Shown: positions 1 to 9,095, counted from the first letter of the stretch. The stretch: 64,000 nucleotides of DNA from Fulvivirga maritima (GCF_021389955.1 NZ_CP089980.1:1859501-1923500), one strand, 5' to 3'. The notes: generated by a model from the sequence alone, not told the origin. Made by a program: numbers and translations.

Positions 1-225
1 TTTGAATTTTGGGTCTTCAAATACTTCCTTAGTAAGCTTGATGCATGGCTTGCACCAGTCAGAACCTGCAAAGCTTATAAGTACCTGCTTATGCTCTGCT
101 TTGGCTTCGGTAAGCGCTTCGTTATAGTTTGTATACCATTTTACATCTTCCTGAGCTTGAGCCCATCCTGTATGTGCCCATAAGCCAAGAAGAAAAACAA
201 GAGAGAAATTTTTTAGCGTTTTCAT
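1..225 (-). CDS. Thioredoxin-family protein, exported (3' end outside window)
   Basis: Only the first 75 codons are present; the gene runs off the left edge. It starts with ATG at 225 and opens with a signal peptide (basic start, hydrophobic core, AxA-type site near residues 20-25). The mature part carries the thioredoxin-fold active site DWCKPC (residues about 59-64), preceded by a strand of the type VLISFAG. Proteins of this form in Bacteroidota are periplasmic thiol-disulfide reductases or DUF255/thioredoxin_7-like proteins. The fold call is firm; the substrate cannot be inferred. About 200 bp separate it from the next minus-strand gene. Confidence 0.8.
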   Translation of the reverse strand, partial: MKTLKNFSLVFLLGLWAHTGWAQAQEDVKWYTNYNEALTEAKAEHKQVLISFAGSDWCKPCIKLTKEVFEDPKFK

Positions 226-383
226 ATTTTAATTCTTATAAAACACAGCACGTAATTACTAGAAATTTGGTTGGTAGATTACCAAAATAAATCAGGAATT
301 ATTGAAGTAGACTTATAATTAAGATCGTAAAAAAAAGAGTGCTTTACAATGAAAATATTATAATTGAGGAAGGAAAAGGGCAT

Positions 384-420
384 AAAAAATCCCTGGAAAC
401 ATAATATAGTTCCAGGGATT
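384..420 (-). terminator. Intrinsic terminator after the M20 peptidase gene
   Basis: A perfect 11-bp inverted repeat, AATCCCTGGAA (388-398) and its complement (410-420), is followed on the minus strand by six T residues (384-389). It lies eight bases beyond the stop of the M20 gene, so it should end that transcript. Confidence 0.85.
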
Positions 421-427
421 GAATAAG

Positions 428-1792
428 TTATTTTTGATTAGCGAAATGCTTATAGAACAAGGTAATAGTTTCTATTCCTTTGAAATAGTTGAATATTCCA
501 TAGTGCTCATTAGGAGAGTGGATAGCATCTGAGTCTAATCCAAAGCCCATAAGAACAGTGTTTACTTTTAGTTCTCTTTCAAAAAGGGCTACAATAGGAA
601 TACTACCACCATCTCTTGTAGGGATTGGTTTTTTACCCCAAGCTTCTTCAAAAGCGGCACTTGCAGCCTGGTAAGCAGTAGAGTCAGTAGGAGTAACTGC
701 AGGATCTCCACCATGGTGAGGAGTCACTTTCACTTTTACTGATTTAGGAGCTATAGACTCAAAGTGCTTAGCAAAAAGTTCTGTGATTTCATCAGAAACC
801 TGATCAGGCACTAATCTCATAGAAATTTTTGCATATGCTTTAGATGGCAATACGGTTTTAGCTCCTTCGCCAATATATCCACCCCAAATTCCATTTACAT
901 CTAAAGTAGGACGAATGCCTGCTCTTTCTAGTGTAGTATATCCATCTTCACCTTCTACTTCTTCTATATCAAGATCCTTTTTATATTCATCAAGATCAAA
1001 AGGCGCTTTGTTTAATGCGGTACGCTCTTCGGCAGTAAGCTCAGCCACCTTATCATAAAAACCAGGTACTGTGATGTGATTTCTCCCGTCTTTTAAAGAA
1101 GCAATCATCTCACAAAGTGTATTAATAGGGTTAGCTACAGCTCCACCATACACACCTGAATGTAAGTCTCGGTTAGGGCCTGTTACTTCTACCTGTAGGT
1201 AGCTCAAGCCTCTAAGGCCTACTGTAATAGAAGGGTGCTCGTTAGAAATAATAGAGGTATCTGAGATAAGGATAACATCAGAAGCCAGTTTTTCTTTATT
1301 TTCTTTTACAAAAATTCCCAGGTTATCAGATCCCACTTCTTCTTCACCTTCAATCATAAATTTGATGTTACAAGGCAGGCTGTCAGTGGCCATCATAGTT
1401 TCAAAGGCTTTAACGTGCATATACATTTGGCCTTTGTCATCACATGCTCCACGAGCATAGATTTTATCGTTTTTAATTACTGGTTCAAACGGAGGAGAAT
1501 CCCACAGCTCATAAGGATCAGCGGGCTGCACATCATAATGGCCATATACCAATACGGTAGGCAGGCTTTCATCAATTATCTTCTCTCCATATACAATAGG
1601 ATAACCTGCTGTAGGGCATATTTCAGCTTTATCAGCGCCGGCTTTCTCAAGCTGTGCCTTGATCACCTCAGCGGTTTTCAGCACATCATCTTTAAATTTT
1701 TTATCAGCACTAACTGAAGGGATTCTTAGTAGATCCAGAAGTTCATCTAAAAACTTTTGCTTATTACTCTCTATGTATTCTTTTCCAGTCAT
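428..1792 (-). CDS. M20-family dipeptidase / metallopeptidase
   Basis: A 454-residue zinc peptidase of the M20 (ArgE/DapE/ACY1/CPG2) family, the usual length for the cytosolic dipeptidase branch. Visible metal and catalytic motifs are YGHYDVQP (His85, Asp87), the ARGACDDKG strand (Asp118/Asp119) and EGEEEVGS (Glu150/Glu151 region). A dimerisation lid lies between about residues 200 and 320, and the C-terminal metal histidine is in the GLDSDAIHSPNE segment. There is no signal peptide, so it probably hydrolyses peptides in the cytoplasm. The ATG at 1792 fits the family N-terminus. It has its own terminator and looks monocistronic. The exact peptide substrate is not visible; carnosinase-like activity is only a family association. 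Confidence 0.92.
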   Translation of the reverse strand: MTGKEYIESNKQKFLDELLDLLRIPSVSADKKFKDDVLKTAEVIKAQLEKAGADKAEICPTAGYPIVYGEKIIDESLPTVLVYGHYDVQPADPYELWDSPPFEPVIKNDKIYARGACDDKGQMYMHVKAFETMMATDSLPCNIKFMIEGEEEVGSDNLGIFVKENKEKLASDVILISDTSIISNEHPSITVGLRGLSYLQVEVTGPNRDLHSGVYGGAVANPINTLCEMIASLKDGRNHITVPGFYDKVAELTAEERTALNKAPFDLDEYKKDLDIEEVEGEDGYTTLERAGIRPTLDVNGIWGGYIGEGAKTVLPSKAYAKISMRLVPDQVSDEITELFAKHFESIAPKSVKVKVTPHHGGDPAVTPTDSTAYQAASAAFEEAWGKKPIPTRDGGSIPIVALFERELKVNTVLMGFGLDSDAIHSPNEHYGIFNYFKGIETITLFYKHFANQK

Positions 1793-1860
1793 TATTTTGG
1801 GATTTATTTGCCTCCCAAAGGTAGGGGGATATTGTTAATTATGCCAATCCCATCATCTGA

Positions 1861-2388
1861 CTAGTGATAAACAAATTCTATTTCTGCCCGGGCTGATGCG
1901 GTCTCATCTTCCTTTATATCAATATAAGCCACTTTATTAGCTCTGGTGCTGGTAACATGGATTCTATCATCATCAATACCTTGCTCTACCAGATACTCTT
2001 TTACGGCCAGAGCCCTTTCTTTAGATAGCCTTTTAGCAGAAGCGTAATACGATTTATTTTTTAGTTGATTCAGTTCAAAAAACTTATCTGATTCACCCTT
2101 GGTGGTGATTATACCTGAATGTATACCATTAGCATTTCCATGGATATACATTTTAAATTTAGGGTTAGATTTCATAATGCTTACTACCTCATTCACTACT
2201 GGTTCCGACTTTGGCACCATAAGCGTGGCGGCATCATAAAAGTGAACTTCATAAGTAGAGTCTTGTACTTGTTCTATTACAGGGTTCTCTTTAGCAGCCT
2301 TTTCGGGCAGCATTCTTCTTGCTATCACTGAGACAATATTAAAAGCCAACAAACCAATCAAAACGAGTTTAAAATGCTTCACTTTCAA
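1861..2388 (-). CDS. Membrane-anchored OmpA-like domain protein (divergent)
   Basis: A 175-residue protein with an N-terminal hydrophobic segment (about residues 7-23) and a C-terminal OmpA/MotB-like fold. The fold shows in the order VHFYDAATLMVP, then MYIHGNANG, then SKERALAVKEYLVEQGIDDDRIHVTS. The usual peptidoglycan-binding GHTD motif is replaced by HGNANG, while the helix with the ERA...VKEYL pattern is kept. Binding to diaminopimelate may therefore be altered or lost. No partner gene is obvious; neighbours are a peptidase and a DUF697 protein on the same strand. Confident in the fold, not in peptidoglycan binding. Confidence 0.72.
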   Translation of the reverse strand: MKVKHFKLVLIGLLAFNIVSVIARRMLPEKAAKENPVIEQVQDSTYEVHFYDAATLMVPKSEPVVNEVVSIMKSNPKFKMYIHGNANGIHSGIITTKGESDKFFELNQLKNKSYYASAKRLSKERALAVKEYLVEQGIDDDRIHVTSTRANKVAYIDIKEDETASARAEIEFVYH

Positions 2389-2510
2389 AGAATTATAGGT
2401 CTATTGTAATAATAAACCCTTAATTTATGAAGCACGTTTCTAACCTGAAGAGGTATATCGATTAATGGAGTTTAAACGTAGATGATAGGTTTCTTTCTCC
2501 GATAAAAAGA

Positions 2511-3479
2511 TCAGGCTTCAGGCTCAGCTTCTTTTGTTTTTTTTCTGAAAATGCCTGATACACCTTTCATTCCGCTGCGGAAAGTGTTTTTGCCAGTATC
2601 TTTAATGGCTGTCATTACACTGGTAACTACCTTGCCAGATGATTCTAAAACCAGATTTTTCAATAATCCTGAGGCAGTAATAAATGAATTTCTTCTTATG
2701 GCTTTTCTATCAGCTACATCCCATGAACCGCAATATCTCTGTGCCACTATGCCCACGCGTAATGTTAAAAAGGCATTGGTAGATCCTTCCAGCAGGCTAT
2801 CTGTAATGATATGTGCAGCATGACCAATAACAGGTAGAGAGCGCCCGGGGCTACGAAGCACGGCATTAATTACGGGTTCTATTTGTCGGGTAATGTCTAT
2901 TTCATCTAGCTCAGAAGCTATGAGTGCAGTAGCTCCCACATTACCATAGAGCCTGATCATGTCTTTAATAGAAGGCCTTTGCCAATAAATATGAGCTACC
3001 TTCCATATCATTCTGCTTTGGGTTATAAATACCGTGAGAGCGTCTAGCTTGCCGTTTTGTGAAATGGCCGTAGTGAGAAATACACTTTTGGCAGTGTCTT
3101 TAATTATAGTCTGTGCTTCTAAGTTGAGGAGAGCTAAAGCAGCTTTCATACCTTCTTCAGTGTGCACGTTTAACCCGGCTTTTCTTACCAGCTTATTTTT
3201 AGATAAGCGAGCCTTTAATAAGGTGTGGTATTTGGCTTCAGCCTCCGGACTATCAGGAAAGGCCACTGACTGTGGTAATCGGATAATCATAACCACAGGA
3301 AGAAGCATAAGAATAAGAAGTGTTACGCTTATAAAACCGGTAATTAACCAAGCTAAAGTTTCATTTACCGTAACCATGTTTGCGTGAAAGGCAATGACCT
3401 GATTAACTGCAAACAGCACGAAGCCAATAATAAAAGCCAGTGCTACTAATAAACCGATTTTTTTTAATTGCTGGTACAT
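2511..3479 (-). CDS. DUF697 (YcjF/UPF0283-like) membrane protein
   Basis: A 322-residue inner-membrane protein. Two N-terminal membrane segments (about residues 8-28 and 42-65) are followed by a DUF697 region. There the helices around SVFLTTAISQNGKLDALTVF and MIRLYGNVGATALIASELDE match the family, which includes E. coli YcjF and often sits near GTPases or stress genes. The C-terminus is basic and amphipathic (KKTKEAEPEA end). No GTPase partner is adjacent here; the next gene upstream on the strand is the ion channel at 3535-4833, 55 bp away, so the two may share a transcript. Molecular function unknown. Confidence 0.7.
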   Translation of the reverse strand: MYQQLKKIGLLVALAFIIGFVLFAVNQVIAFHANMVTVNETLAWLITGFISVTLLILMLLPVVMIIRLPQSVAFPDSPEAEAKYHTLLKARLSKNKLVRKAGLNVHTEEGMKAALALLNLEAQTIIKDTAKSVFLTTAISQNGKLDALTVFITQSRMIWKVAHIYWQRPSIKDMIRLYGNVGATALIASELDEIDITRQIEPVINAVLRSPGRSLPVIGHAAHIITDSLLEGSTNAFLTLRVGIVAQRYCGSWDVADRKAIRRNSFITASGLLKNLVLESSGKVVTSVMTAIKDTGKNTFRSGMKGVSGIFRKKTKEAEPEA

Positions 3480-3534
3480 ATTTATTTAGACATATAAAAC
3501 CCATAAAAGGTTTCAGAATAACAGAAGGAGCATT

Positions 3535-4833
3535 TTATACTTCCTTTTTAGCGTTGTGAATATTCTCTAAATGGCGCTTTTCTGCTTCTTGTTTTATAGT
3601 GGTTGCTATTTCCGGGAATTTCAAAATCACTTCTTCAAATGAATTCCGATCCAGTTTATATAGGTCACAGTAGTCTTTCGCTATTATGGTGGCCGTTCTA
3701 CGTTTTTCTTCAAACAAAGCTATTTCACCCAGAAAAGCTCCTGGCTTGAAGGTACTGTATTCTACGGTTCGCTCTCGGTTTACAGCAGTGAGCTCACCAC
3801 TAAGCACGAAATACATGCCATCACCGCGGTCGCCTTCTTCAAAAAGCACTTGGTCAGGGGTAAGCACTACGGAAGAGAGGTGCATGGCTATTTCTGTTAT
3901 AAAAGCTTCATTAGCATCTTTAAACAAGTATATTTTTTCTATAGCTCCTCGTTTTAACTGCAGTGAGAGTTCTCTTTGTAGGTTTCTTGGCAAACCAGCC
4001 AAAAAAGAAGATTCATCATAACCCATTCTTTTTCGCCACTGGTAGGTGTAAAAGTAGTGTATCTCGCGCTGTAATTTTTTGCTAATACTTCTATACCTCA
4101 CTAATGCGGATAGCCTGTCCATATTTTCAAAATACCTGACTGTAGCGGGATCCTTTCTGGTAAGGAAGCCGGCAATATTACCTATGATATAACCAAACAC
4201 GCCAACACCCATAATCTGTAAGCAAATAGCATATATATACTGGGCATTAGTATTAGGCGTAATATCTCCATAACCCACAGTGGTAAGGGTGGTGCTGACC
4301 CAATAAAGTGCTTTCAGGTAATTGCCGAAAATGTCTTCAGTGTATTCTACACCTCTAAGTGCGAGCCACCCGCAAGTGAGCCAATGCGTACCCAGAATAA
4401 ACCAATAGAAGAAGAAAATAATAGTGAGGGCATTGCCATGTTTTACTTCTCTGGCTCTGAAGTAACGCATAAGCGAACCGATTTTCACCAGTTTAAGAAC
4501 TCTAAATAATCTGAGAGGTATGTTTGAAATAAAGAGGCCATAGGGAAATGCTAAAAATACATCTAGTATGATCCACCCGTGGAGGTAGTTTTTAGCTACG
4601 GTGTCTCCGGTGAAAAGAAAATCTTCTTGAATATAGCGGAGCTGAAAATAGCTGATGGGTATATCCAGAATAAATATGACGTTGGCTATCCAGTACCAAA
4701 GCATATAATTCATATCATCCTGAATATAAAAAACCATGTCCAGCGGTTTTAGTATAGCCAGAATGGCTGCTCCTACTGCCAGGATCAAATTCCAGATGAT
4801 AAAGAAGATATTAGCGTCGATATTTTTAGGCAT
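3535..4833 (-). CDS. Cyclic-nucleotide-gated potassium channel
   Basis: A 432-residue channel subunit with S1-S6 topology. Residues 1-150 hold S1-S4, with a charged S4-like helix LRLFRVLKLVKIG near 107-119. The pore has the K+ selectivity filter TVGYGD at 185-190 and S6 follows at about 195-222. A C-linker leads to a cyclic-nucleotide-binding domain from about 310 to 420. That domain keeps the phosphate-binding cassette GEIALFEEKRRTAT, including the arginine expected to contact the cyclic phosphate. It should form a tetrameric K+ channel gated by cAMP or cGMP in the inner membrane. The length and order match bacterial CNG/HCN-like channels. The cellular role here is unknown. Confidence 0.93.
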   Translation of the reverse strand: MPKNIDANIFFIIWNLILAVGAAILAILKPLDMVFYIQDDMNYMLWYWIANVIFILDIPISYFQLRYIQEDFLFTGDTVAKNYLHGWIILDVFLAFPYGLFISNIPLRLFRVLKLVKIGSLMRYFRAREVKHGNALTIIFFFYWFILGTHWLTCGWLALRGVEYTEDIFGNYLKALYWVSTTLTTVGYGDITPNTNAQYIYAICLQIMGVGVFGYIIGNIAGFLTRKDPATVRYFENMDRLSALVRYRSISKKLQREIHYFYTYQWRKRMGYDESSFLAGLPRNLQRELSLQLKRGAIEKIYLFKDANEAFITEIAMHLSSVVLTPDQVLFEEGDRGDGMYFVLSGELTAVNRERTVEYSTFKPGAFLGEIALFEEKRRTATIIAKDYCDLYKLDRNSFEEVILKFPEIATTIKQEAEKRHLENIHNAKKEV

Positions 4834-4949
4834 AGTAGCTATAAAGATAGTAAAAAGGCCTAATGTTTTTGCGCGTAGTTGTTCTCCTAAAGGAACTACC
4901 CAGTAATTCTTAATATAACGACGCTGTAATCAGGGTTGATTATTTAAGC

Positions 4950-5213
4950 TTATATAAATAAATCATAATAATAAGCCACACCGAGCGCGATAATGGCAAA
5001 AATAGCGGCAAAAATCACTACGCTATTCTTACTTGAACTTTCACTAACCTCATATTCGTGCTCAGGTATTTCTTTATCCATTAGATCTATCAGGCTTTTG
5101 GCTTCTGTCAGTTTTAACTTGAATCTGCTTCTTAAATACTTAATGGCGTCTATTTTTCTTCTTTTAACAAGGAGAGATCTAACATGCTCCTTGTGCTCAT
5201 CTGTTAATTGCAT
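4950..5213 (-). CDS. Small membrane protein with a ribosomal L7/L12 C-terminal-like domain
   Basis: An 87-residue protein. Residues about 17-45 carry KIDAIKYLRSRFKLKLTEAK, then SLIDLMD, which matches the KxxxIKxxRxxxxLxLxEAKxLVD pattern of the L7/L12 C-terminal domain. A single membrane helix follows (about 64-82). Stand-alone L7/L12-like domains fused to a membrane helix are found in many bacteria, but their role is not established. The fold is known to bind GTPases on the ribosome; whether this one does is open. It lies 116 bp upstream of the channel gene on the same strand. Confidence 0.7.
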   Translation of the reverse strand: MQLTDEHKEHVRSLLVKRRKIDAIKYLRSRFKLKLTEAKSLIDLMDKEIPEHEYEVSESSSKNSVVIFAAIFAIIALGVAYYYDLFI

Positions 5214-5358
5214 GCTTTAAGGTATGACTTTTATTGAATTCAAAACTATTTTACGGGTATAAAGCAGGAATATTAGACGTATTTTGTTTATCTTTTAGTT
5301 CCTTTCCTTTTGCTATAGGTGGTTTCAGGCATTATTCAGTAAAATTTGAACATCTACC

Positions 5359-6651
5359 ATGCGTACCTGCATCAATATAATCGGTACTTATTTTACAGCA
5401 TGCTTATTAGCATGTATGCCTTTTGTAGCTATCAGTCAGATACAAATTGATACCACTTCCAGCCCTTCGGAATTAGTTAACGAGGTGCTACTAGGGCAAG
5501 GTGTGGTGATTGGCAATGTTACTTTTAAAGGTAAGAAACATGCTATTGGGCAATATACAGAGCCTGAAGGGCAAATGGGTTTAAAAAATGGTATTGTACT
5601 CACTTCTGGTAATGCATTTTATGTAATAGGGCCTAATAAGAATCCTCGTGCTGGTTGGGCTAGTGATGCTCCAGGAGATCCGGAATTAGATGACATAGCA
5701 AGAGGTAAGACTTATGATGCTTCTACTCTGGAGTTTGATTTTGTTACCCAATCAGAGAATCTTTATTTCGAATATATTTTTGCTTCAGAAGAGTATCTGG
5801 AATATGTAGGCTCTAAGTTTAATGATGTTTTTGCTTTCTTTATTAACGGGCCTGGCATGGAGCATACCAATATTGCTATGTTGCCAGATGGAGTCACTCC
5901 TATAACTGTAAATACGGTGAATAATGAAATGAACGCTGAATATTATGTGGATAATGCATATATCAATACTACAGATCCATTTATCTGGGATGTTAGAAAC
6001 CGAAAGGTAATAGAAAACAAAGACTACCTGCAGCCAGAAGTGCCCCCTAATTATGATACTCAGTTCGATGGTTTTACTACGGTCCTCACTGCTCGCTGCA
6101 GGGTTATTCCCAATGAAATTTACCATATAAAAATGTCTATTGCAGATGTGGGTGATGGCATATTGGATTCCGGTGTTTTTCTTAAAGCCGGCTCTTTTAG
6201 GAGTGAAGGGGAAATGCTGGTTACTATAGACAAAATGATGGATCAACCCAGGCAACTTACCCGTAAGCAAGCCCTGCTGGATGAGGTGAAAGTAATGCCA
6301 AAAGATATTCCTAATAATATAATAATAGGCAATATAGAATTTGAGTTTGATAAAGCAGAAATACCTGTGCAAGCAAAAACAGTATTAACCAAAGTGATTA
6401 ATGAATATATGAATCACCCCAAAGCTAAAATTTTGCTTAACGGCCATACGGATAACTTTGGATGTGAAGATTATAACATTAAGCTTTCTATGAAAAGGAC
6501 TAATGCTGTGGCTTCGGCGCTAATGGGTTTGGGTATTCCTGAAAGCAGGTTGGTGCTGGATTATTATGGAGAAGAAAGGCCAATAGCTACTAATGATACT
6601 GAAAGTGGGCGAGCCAGAAATAGAAGAGTAGAGCTCATAGTTTCCTTTTAA
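5359..6651 (+). CDS. Choice-of-anchor L / OmpA fusion, exported
   Basis: A 430-residue exported protein with a signal peptide at residues 1-27. Residues about 30-290 resemble the choice-of-anchor L domain: the start with SSPSELVNEVLLGQGVVIGNV, then the core FASEEYLEYVG...NDVFAFFINGPG, and the closing IADVGDGILDSGVFLKAGSF. These domains are typical of surface proteins. Residues about 320-430 are an OmpA C-terminal peptidoglycan-binding domain (FEFDKAEI, NGHTDN at about 360-365, and the final RARNRRVEL). Choice-of-anchor proteins usually end in a sorting tail, so a peptidoglycan anchor in its place is unusual. It is transcribed alone, away from its neighbours. Domain calls are good; its ligand is unknown. 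Confidence 0.82.
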   Translation: MRTCINIIGTYFTACLLACMPFVAISQIQIDTTSSPSELVNEVLLGQGVVIGNVTFKGKKHAIGQYTEPEGQMGLKNGIVLTSGNAFYVIGPNKNPRAGWASDAPGDPELDDIARGKTYDASTLEFDFVTQSENLYFEYIFASEEYLEYVGSKFNDVFAFFINGPGMEHTNIAMLPDGVTPITVNTVNNEMNAEYYVDNAYINTTDPFIWDVRNRKVIENKDYLQPEVPPNYDTQFDGFTTVLTARCRVIPNEIYHIKMSIADVGDGILDSGVFLKAGSFRSEGEMLVTIDKMMDQPRQLTRKQALLDEVKVMPKDIPNNIIIGNIEFEFDKAEIPVQAKTVLTKVINEYMNHPKAKILLNGHTDNFGCEDYNIKLSMKRTNAVASALMGLGIPESRLVLDYYGEERPIATNDTESGRARNRRVELIVSF

Positions 6652-6678
6652 AACAGTATAAGCTCATAGTTAAGATTA

Positions 6679-7125
6679 TTATATTCTTACCTCATCATCA
6701 TAATCTATCGGTACTCGTATAGGTAAACCATGGTAAGTTAACTTTATATGGCCAGTGTAATGCACCTTTACTTTTTTACCACCCAAAATACTGATAATGC
6801 TATTGAGAAAGCCGACTTCGCCCATATCAAAAGTGGCATCTAAAGGGATTTTAAAATCAGACATGGCAGGTATTTTAGTTTTTAATGACTGATTGATTTC
6901 TCCTATTTTCTTACCCTCTACCATTACATCTACATTAATTTTTTTGAGCGTCATTCTCACTTTGTTGGGGTTGTAAAAATAGGCATCAGCATTTAGATAG
7001 GCCGTTTTTCCCATGACCTTGGTCACTTCTATATTAGTGATTTGCTTAAACTCAGGTGGCTCGCTGGGGCCAGAGCAGCTCATGATAATAAGTGAAAACA
7101 GGGCTATTAAGGTTATTCGTGTCAT
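6679..7125 (-). CDS. LEA14-like (WHy domain) lipoprotein
   Basis: A 148-residue lipoprotein counted from the ATG at 7125, which gives a compact signal ending in the lipobox IMSC (Cys17). An upstream in-frame ATG at 7149 adds eight residues. The mature protein resembles the LEA14/water-stress-hypersensitive-response fold: ITNIEVTKVMGKTAYLNADAYFYNPNKVRMTLKKINVDV, here quoted only by its YNPN turn and the alternating strands around it. Such proteins are periplasmic beta-sandwiches linked to desiccation or stress, without known catalysis. It converges on the choice-of-anchor gene, whose stop is 27 bp away. Confidence 0.75.
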   Translation of the reverse strand: MTRITLIALFSLIIMSCSGPSEPPEFKQITNIEVTKVMGKTAYLNADAYFYNPNKVRMTLKKINVDVMVEGKKIGEINQSLKTKIPAMSDFKIPLDATFDMGEVGFLNSIISILGGKKVKVHYTGHIKLTYHGLPIRVPIDYDDEVRI

Positions 7126-7232
7126 GGTTGGTAAGACGATTCTAAACATTTTATGTTACTAATAATTTTTAAATATGACCTTTCATAATTATTAAAACTA
7201 TAATCATACCAAATTAATTTTAAACAATAAGC

Positions 7233-7240
7233 TACATTTG
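7233..7240 (+). promoter_or_regulatory. Candidate Bacteroidota -7 element (TACATTTG)
   Basis: TACATTTG matches the Bacteroidota sigma-A -7 consensus TAnnTTTG and lies 17 bp before the ATG of the oxygenase gene. The upstream region is AT-rich but a clear -33 TTTG box at standard spacing is not obvious, so the call is tentative. Confidence 0.4.
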
Positions 7241-7257
7241 TCTGAAGTTGATAACAG

Positions 7258-7890
7258 ATGATTATTAAGGATAATTCGCTAGAGTACATAGCGGATCAGT
7301 TGGCTAGCCAGGACTATGCCATTACTGAACAATTTTTGACTCTCGAAGAAGTGAGAGCCATTAGAGAGGTCTTTGAATACCACCGGGAGGAAGACAACTT
7401 TAAAAGAGCGGGCATAGGCAAGCAGGAAGATTTTACGCTTGACAAACAGATCAGAGGAGACTACATCAAATGGATAGATCCTGGAAACACGTTTCCGGCC
7501 GTGAAGGTGTTTTTAGATAAGATAAATGCGCTTAAAGATTACCTCAACATGACCTGTTATTTGGGCTTGCGAGATTATGAGACTCATTTTGCTATTTATC
7601 CTCCAGGTTCATTTTACAAAAGGCATTTGGATCAGTTTCAAGGAGATGGTGCCAGAAGAATTACCTTTATATGTTATCTTAATGAAGGCTGGCAACCGGG
7701 TGATGGTGGCGAGTTAAGAATGTACTTTAAAGATAGGGAAGAAGATTTGCATCCTACCGCAGGCAAGCTGGTGTGTTTTAGAAGTGAAATGTTAGAGCAT
7801 GAAGTACTGGTGGCCAATAAACATCGTTACAGCCTTACGGGCTGGATGCTGAACCATCCTGTAGGTCTAGGGTTTATAAAACAGCCATAA
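7258..7890 (+). CDS. 2OG-Fe(II) dioxygenase (prolyl 4-hydroxylase-like)
   Basis: A 210-residue cytosolic oxygenase of the prolyl-4-hydroxylase alpha-subunit-like fold. The iron triad is visible as HLD (His123, Asp125) and the distal His181 in LEHEV. The 2-oxoglutarate-binding arginine is likely Arg190 in HRYSLTGW. The double-stranded helix core shows in the RRITFICYLNEGW strand and the GDGGELRMYF turn. It should use 2-oxoglutarate and O2 to hydroxylate a substrate, but the substrate (protein side chain or small molecule) cannot be read from the sequence. The TPR protein begins 71 bp downstream on the same strand and may be co-transcribed. Confidence 0.85.
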   Translation: MIIKDNSLEYIADQLASQDYAITEQFLTLEEVRAIREVFEYHREEDNFKRAGIGKQEDFTLDKQIRGDYIKWIDPGNTFPAVKVFLDKINALKDYLNMTCYLGLRDYETHFAIYPPGSFYKRHLDQFQGDGARRITFICYLNEGWQPGDGGELRMYFKDREEDLHPTAGKLVCFRSEMLEHEVLVANKHRYSLTGWMLNHPVGLGFIKQP

Positions 7891-7961
7891 CCAGCCAAAG
7901 AAGGTTTATTTTGAAAAAAATGGTTATATATTTGAAAAGACTACAACCTAAAACGTTAGCT

Positions 7962-9074
7962 ATGAGAATAACATTATTCATATCCATATTTCTAATTCCG
8001 CTCTTAACGATGGGCCAGGCAGGCAAGTCGTTTTATGATCAGGGAGTGAAGAGCATGGAGCAAAACGAATTTAAAAAGGCCATTGATGAATTTACCAAGG
8101 CTATAAAAGCTGAGCCGTCATATAAAGAGCCGTATACTCAAAGAGGTGAAGCTAAAAATGAGCTGGGAGATTTTTATGGTGCTATCAGTGATTTCACCTT
8201 GGCGCTAGAAATAGACTCCACTTATGCAGAGGCACTTAATCAGCGAGGTAATGCTAAATATAATCTGGGGGATGATGAAGGTGCTATTGAAGACTATACT
8301 AAAGCAATAAAGCATGATGCAAAACTTGCAGATGCTTATAGTAATAGGGCTTTTGCCAAATATAACCTGGAAGATCTGGAAGGTGCCTTTTTCGATTTTT
8401 CTAAAGCTATAGAGCTAGACCCTAAAGATGCTGATAAGTACTTTAACAGGGCAGTGGTAAAAGCAGAGTTAGAAGAGTATTTGGGAGCAATTGAAGATTA
8501 CAATAAGTCAATAGAGCTAGACCCTTCTGATGCAGATGTGTATAGTTACCGTGGAGTAGCTAAGTATAATATTGATAAAGTGGAGGAAGCGATGAAGGAT
8601 TATAATAAAGCCATTGAAATGGATGCTAATGATCCTGTAAAATATGAAAACAGAGCTTTGGCCAAAAGTGCAACAGAAGATTACAAAGGGGCTTTGGCAG
8701 ATTATAACAAATCGATAGAGCTGTTTAGTGAAGACCCTGACACATATAACCTGAGAGGCGTGGTAAAATATAACCTTGATGATCATGAAGGAGCTATAGC
8801 AGATTATGATCAGGCCATTACCCTTGATCCTTATAACGCAGTTTATTATGATAACCGAGCACTTTCTAAAACTGCTCTAGAGAATTACAGCGGTGCTATT
8901 CAGGATTATTCTTATTCAATAGAGCTGTACCCTACAGATCCTGAAACTTTTCATCAGAGAGGGTTGGCTAAAATTAATAAGGGAGATAATTATGATGGCT
9001 GTATGGATTTAAATACTGCGGTAGAGCTTGGTTCTGATGAAGCCAAAGCATCGATAAAAGAATTTTGTAAATAA
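7962..9074 (+). CDS. Exported tetratricopeptide-repeat protein
   Basis: About 370 residues from the ATG at 7962, which places a signal peptide at once (MRITLFISIFLIP, cleaved near GQA). A TTG start at 7911 would add 17 residues before it and is less likely. The mature protein is built almost entirely of about ten TPR units with the recurring pattern GAIxDYxKAIELDPxDAxxYxxRGxAKxxL. Tandem TPRs of this type act as protein-binding scaffolds. No catalytic domain is present. It may be co-transcribed with the oxygenase and ends just before a strong bidirectional terminator. Confidence 0.85.
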   Translation: MRITLFISIFLIPLLTMGQAGKSFYDQGVKSMEQNEFKKAIDEFTKAIKAEPSYKEPYTQRGEAKNELGDFYGAISDFTLALEIDSTYAEALNQRGNAKYNLGDDEGAIEDYTKAIKHDAKLADAYSNRAFAKYNLEDLEGAFFDFSKAIELDPKDADKYFNRAVVKAELEEYLGAIEDYNKSIELDPSDADVYSYRGVAKYNIDKVEEAMKDYNKAIEMDANDPVKYENRALAKSATEDYKGALADYNKSIELFSEDPDTYNLRGVVKYNLDDHEGAIADYDQAITLDPYNAVYYDNRALSKTALENYSGAIQDYSYSIELYPTDPETFHQRGLAKINKGDNYDGCMDLNTAVELGSDEAKASIKEFCK

Positions 9075-9095
9075 CCTGTTTAATTTATTCTTTAC

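Noticed and set aside
5785-6372. 195-codon minus-strand ORF in the choice-of-anchor gene
   Set aside because: Antisense shadow of a well-supported gene; its composition is not protein-like.
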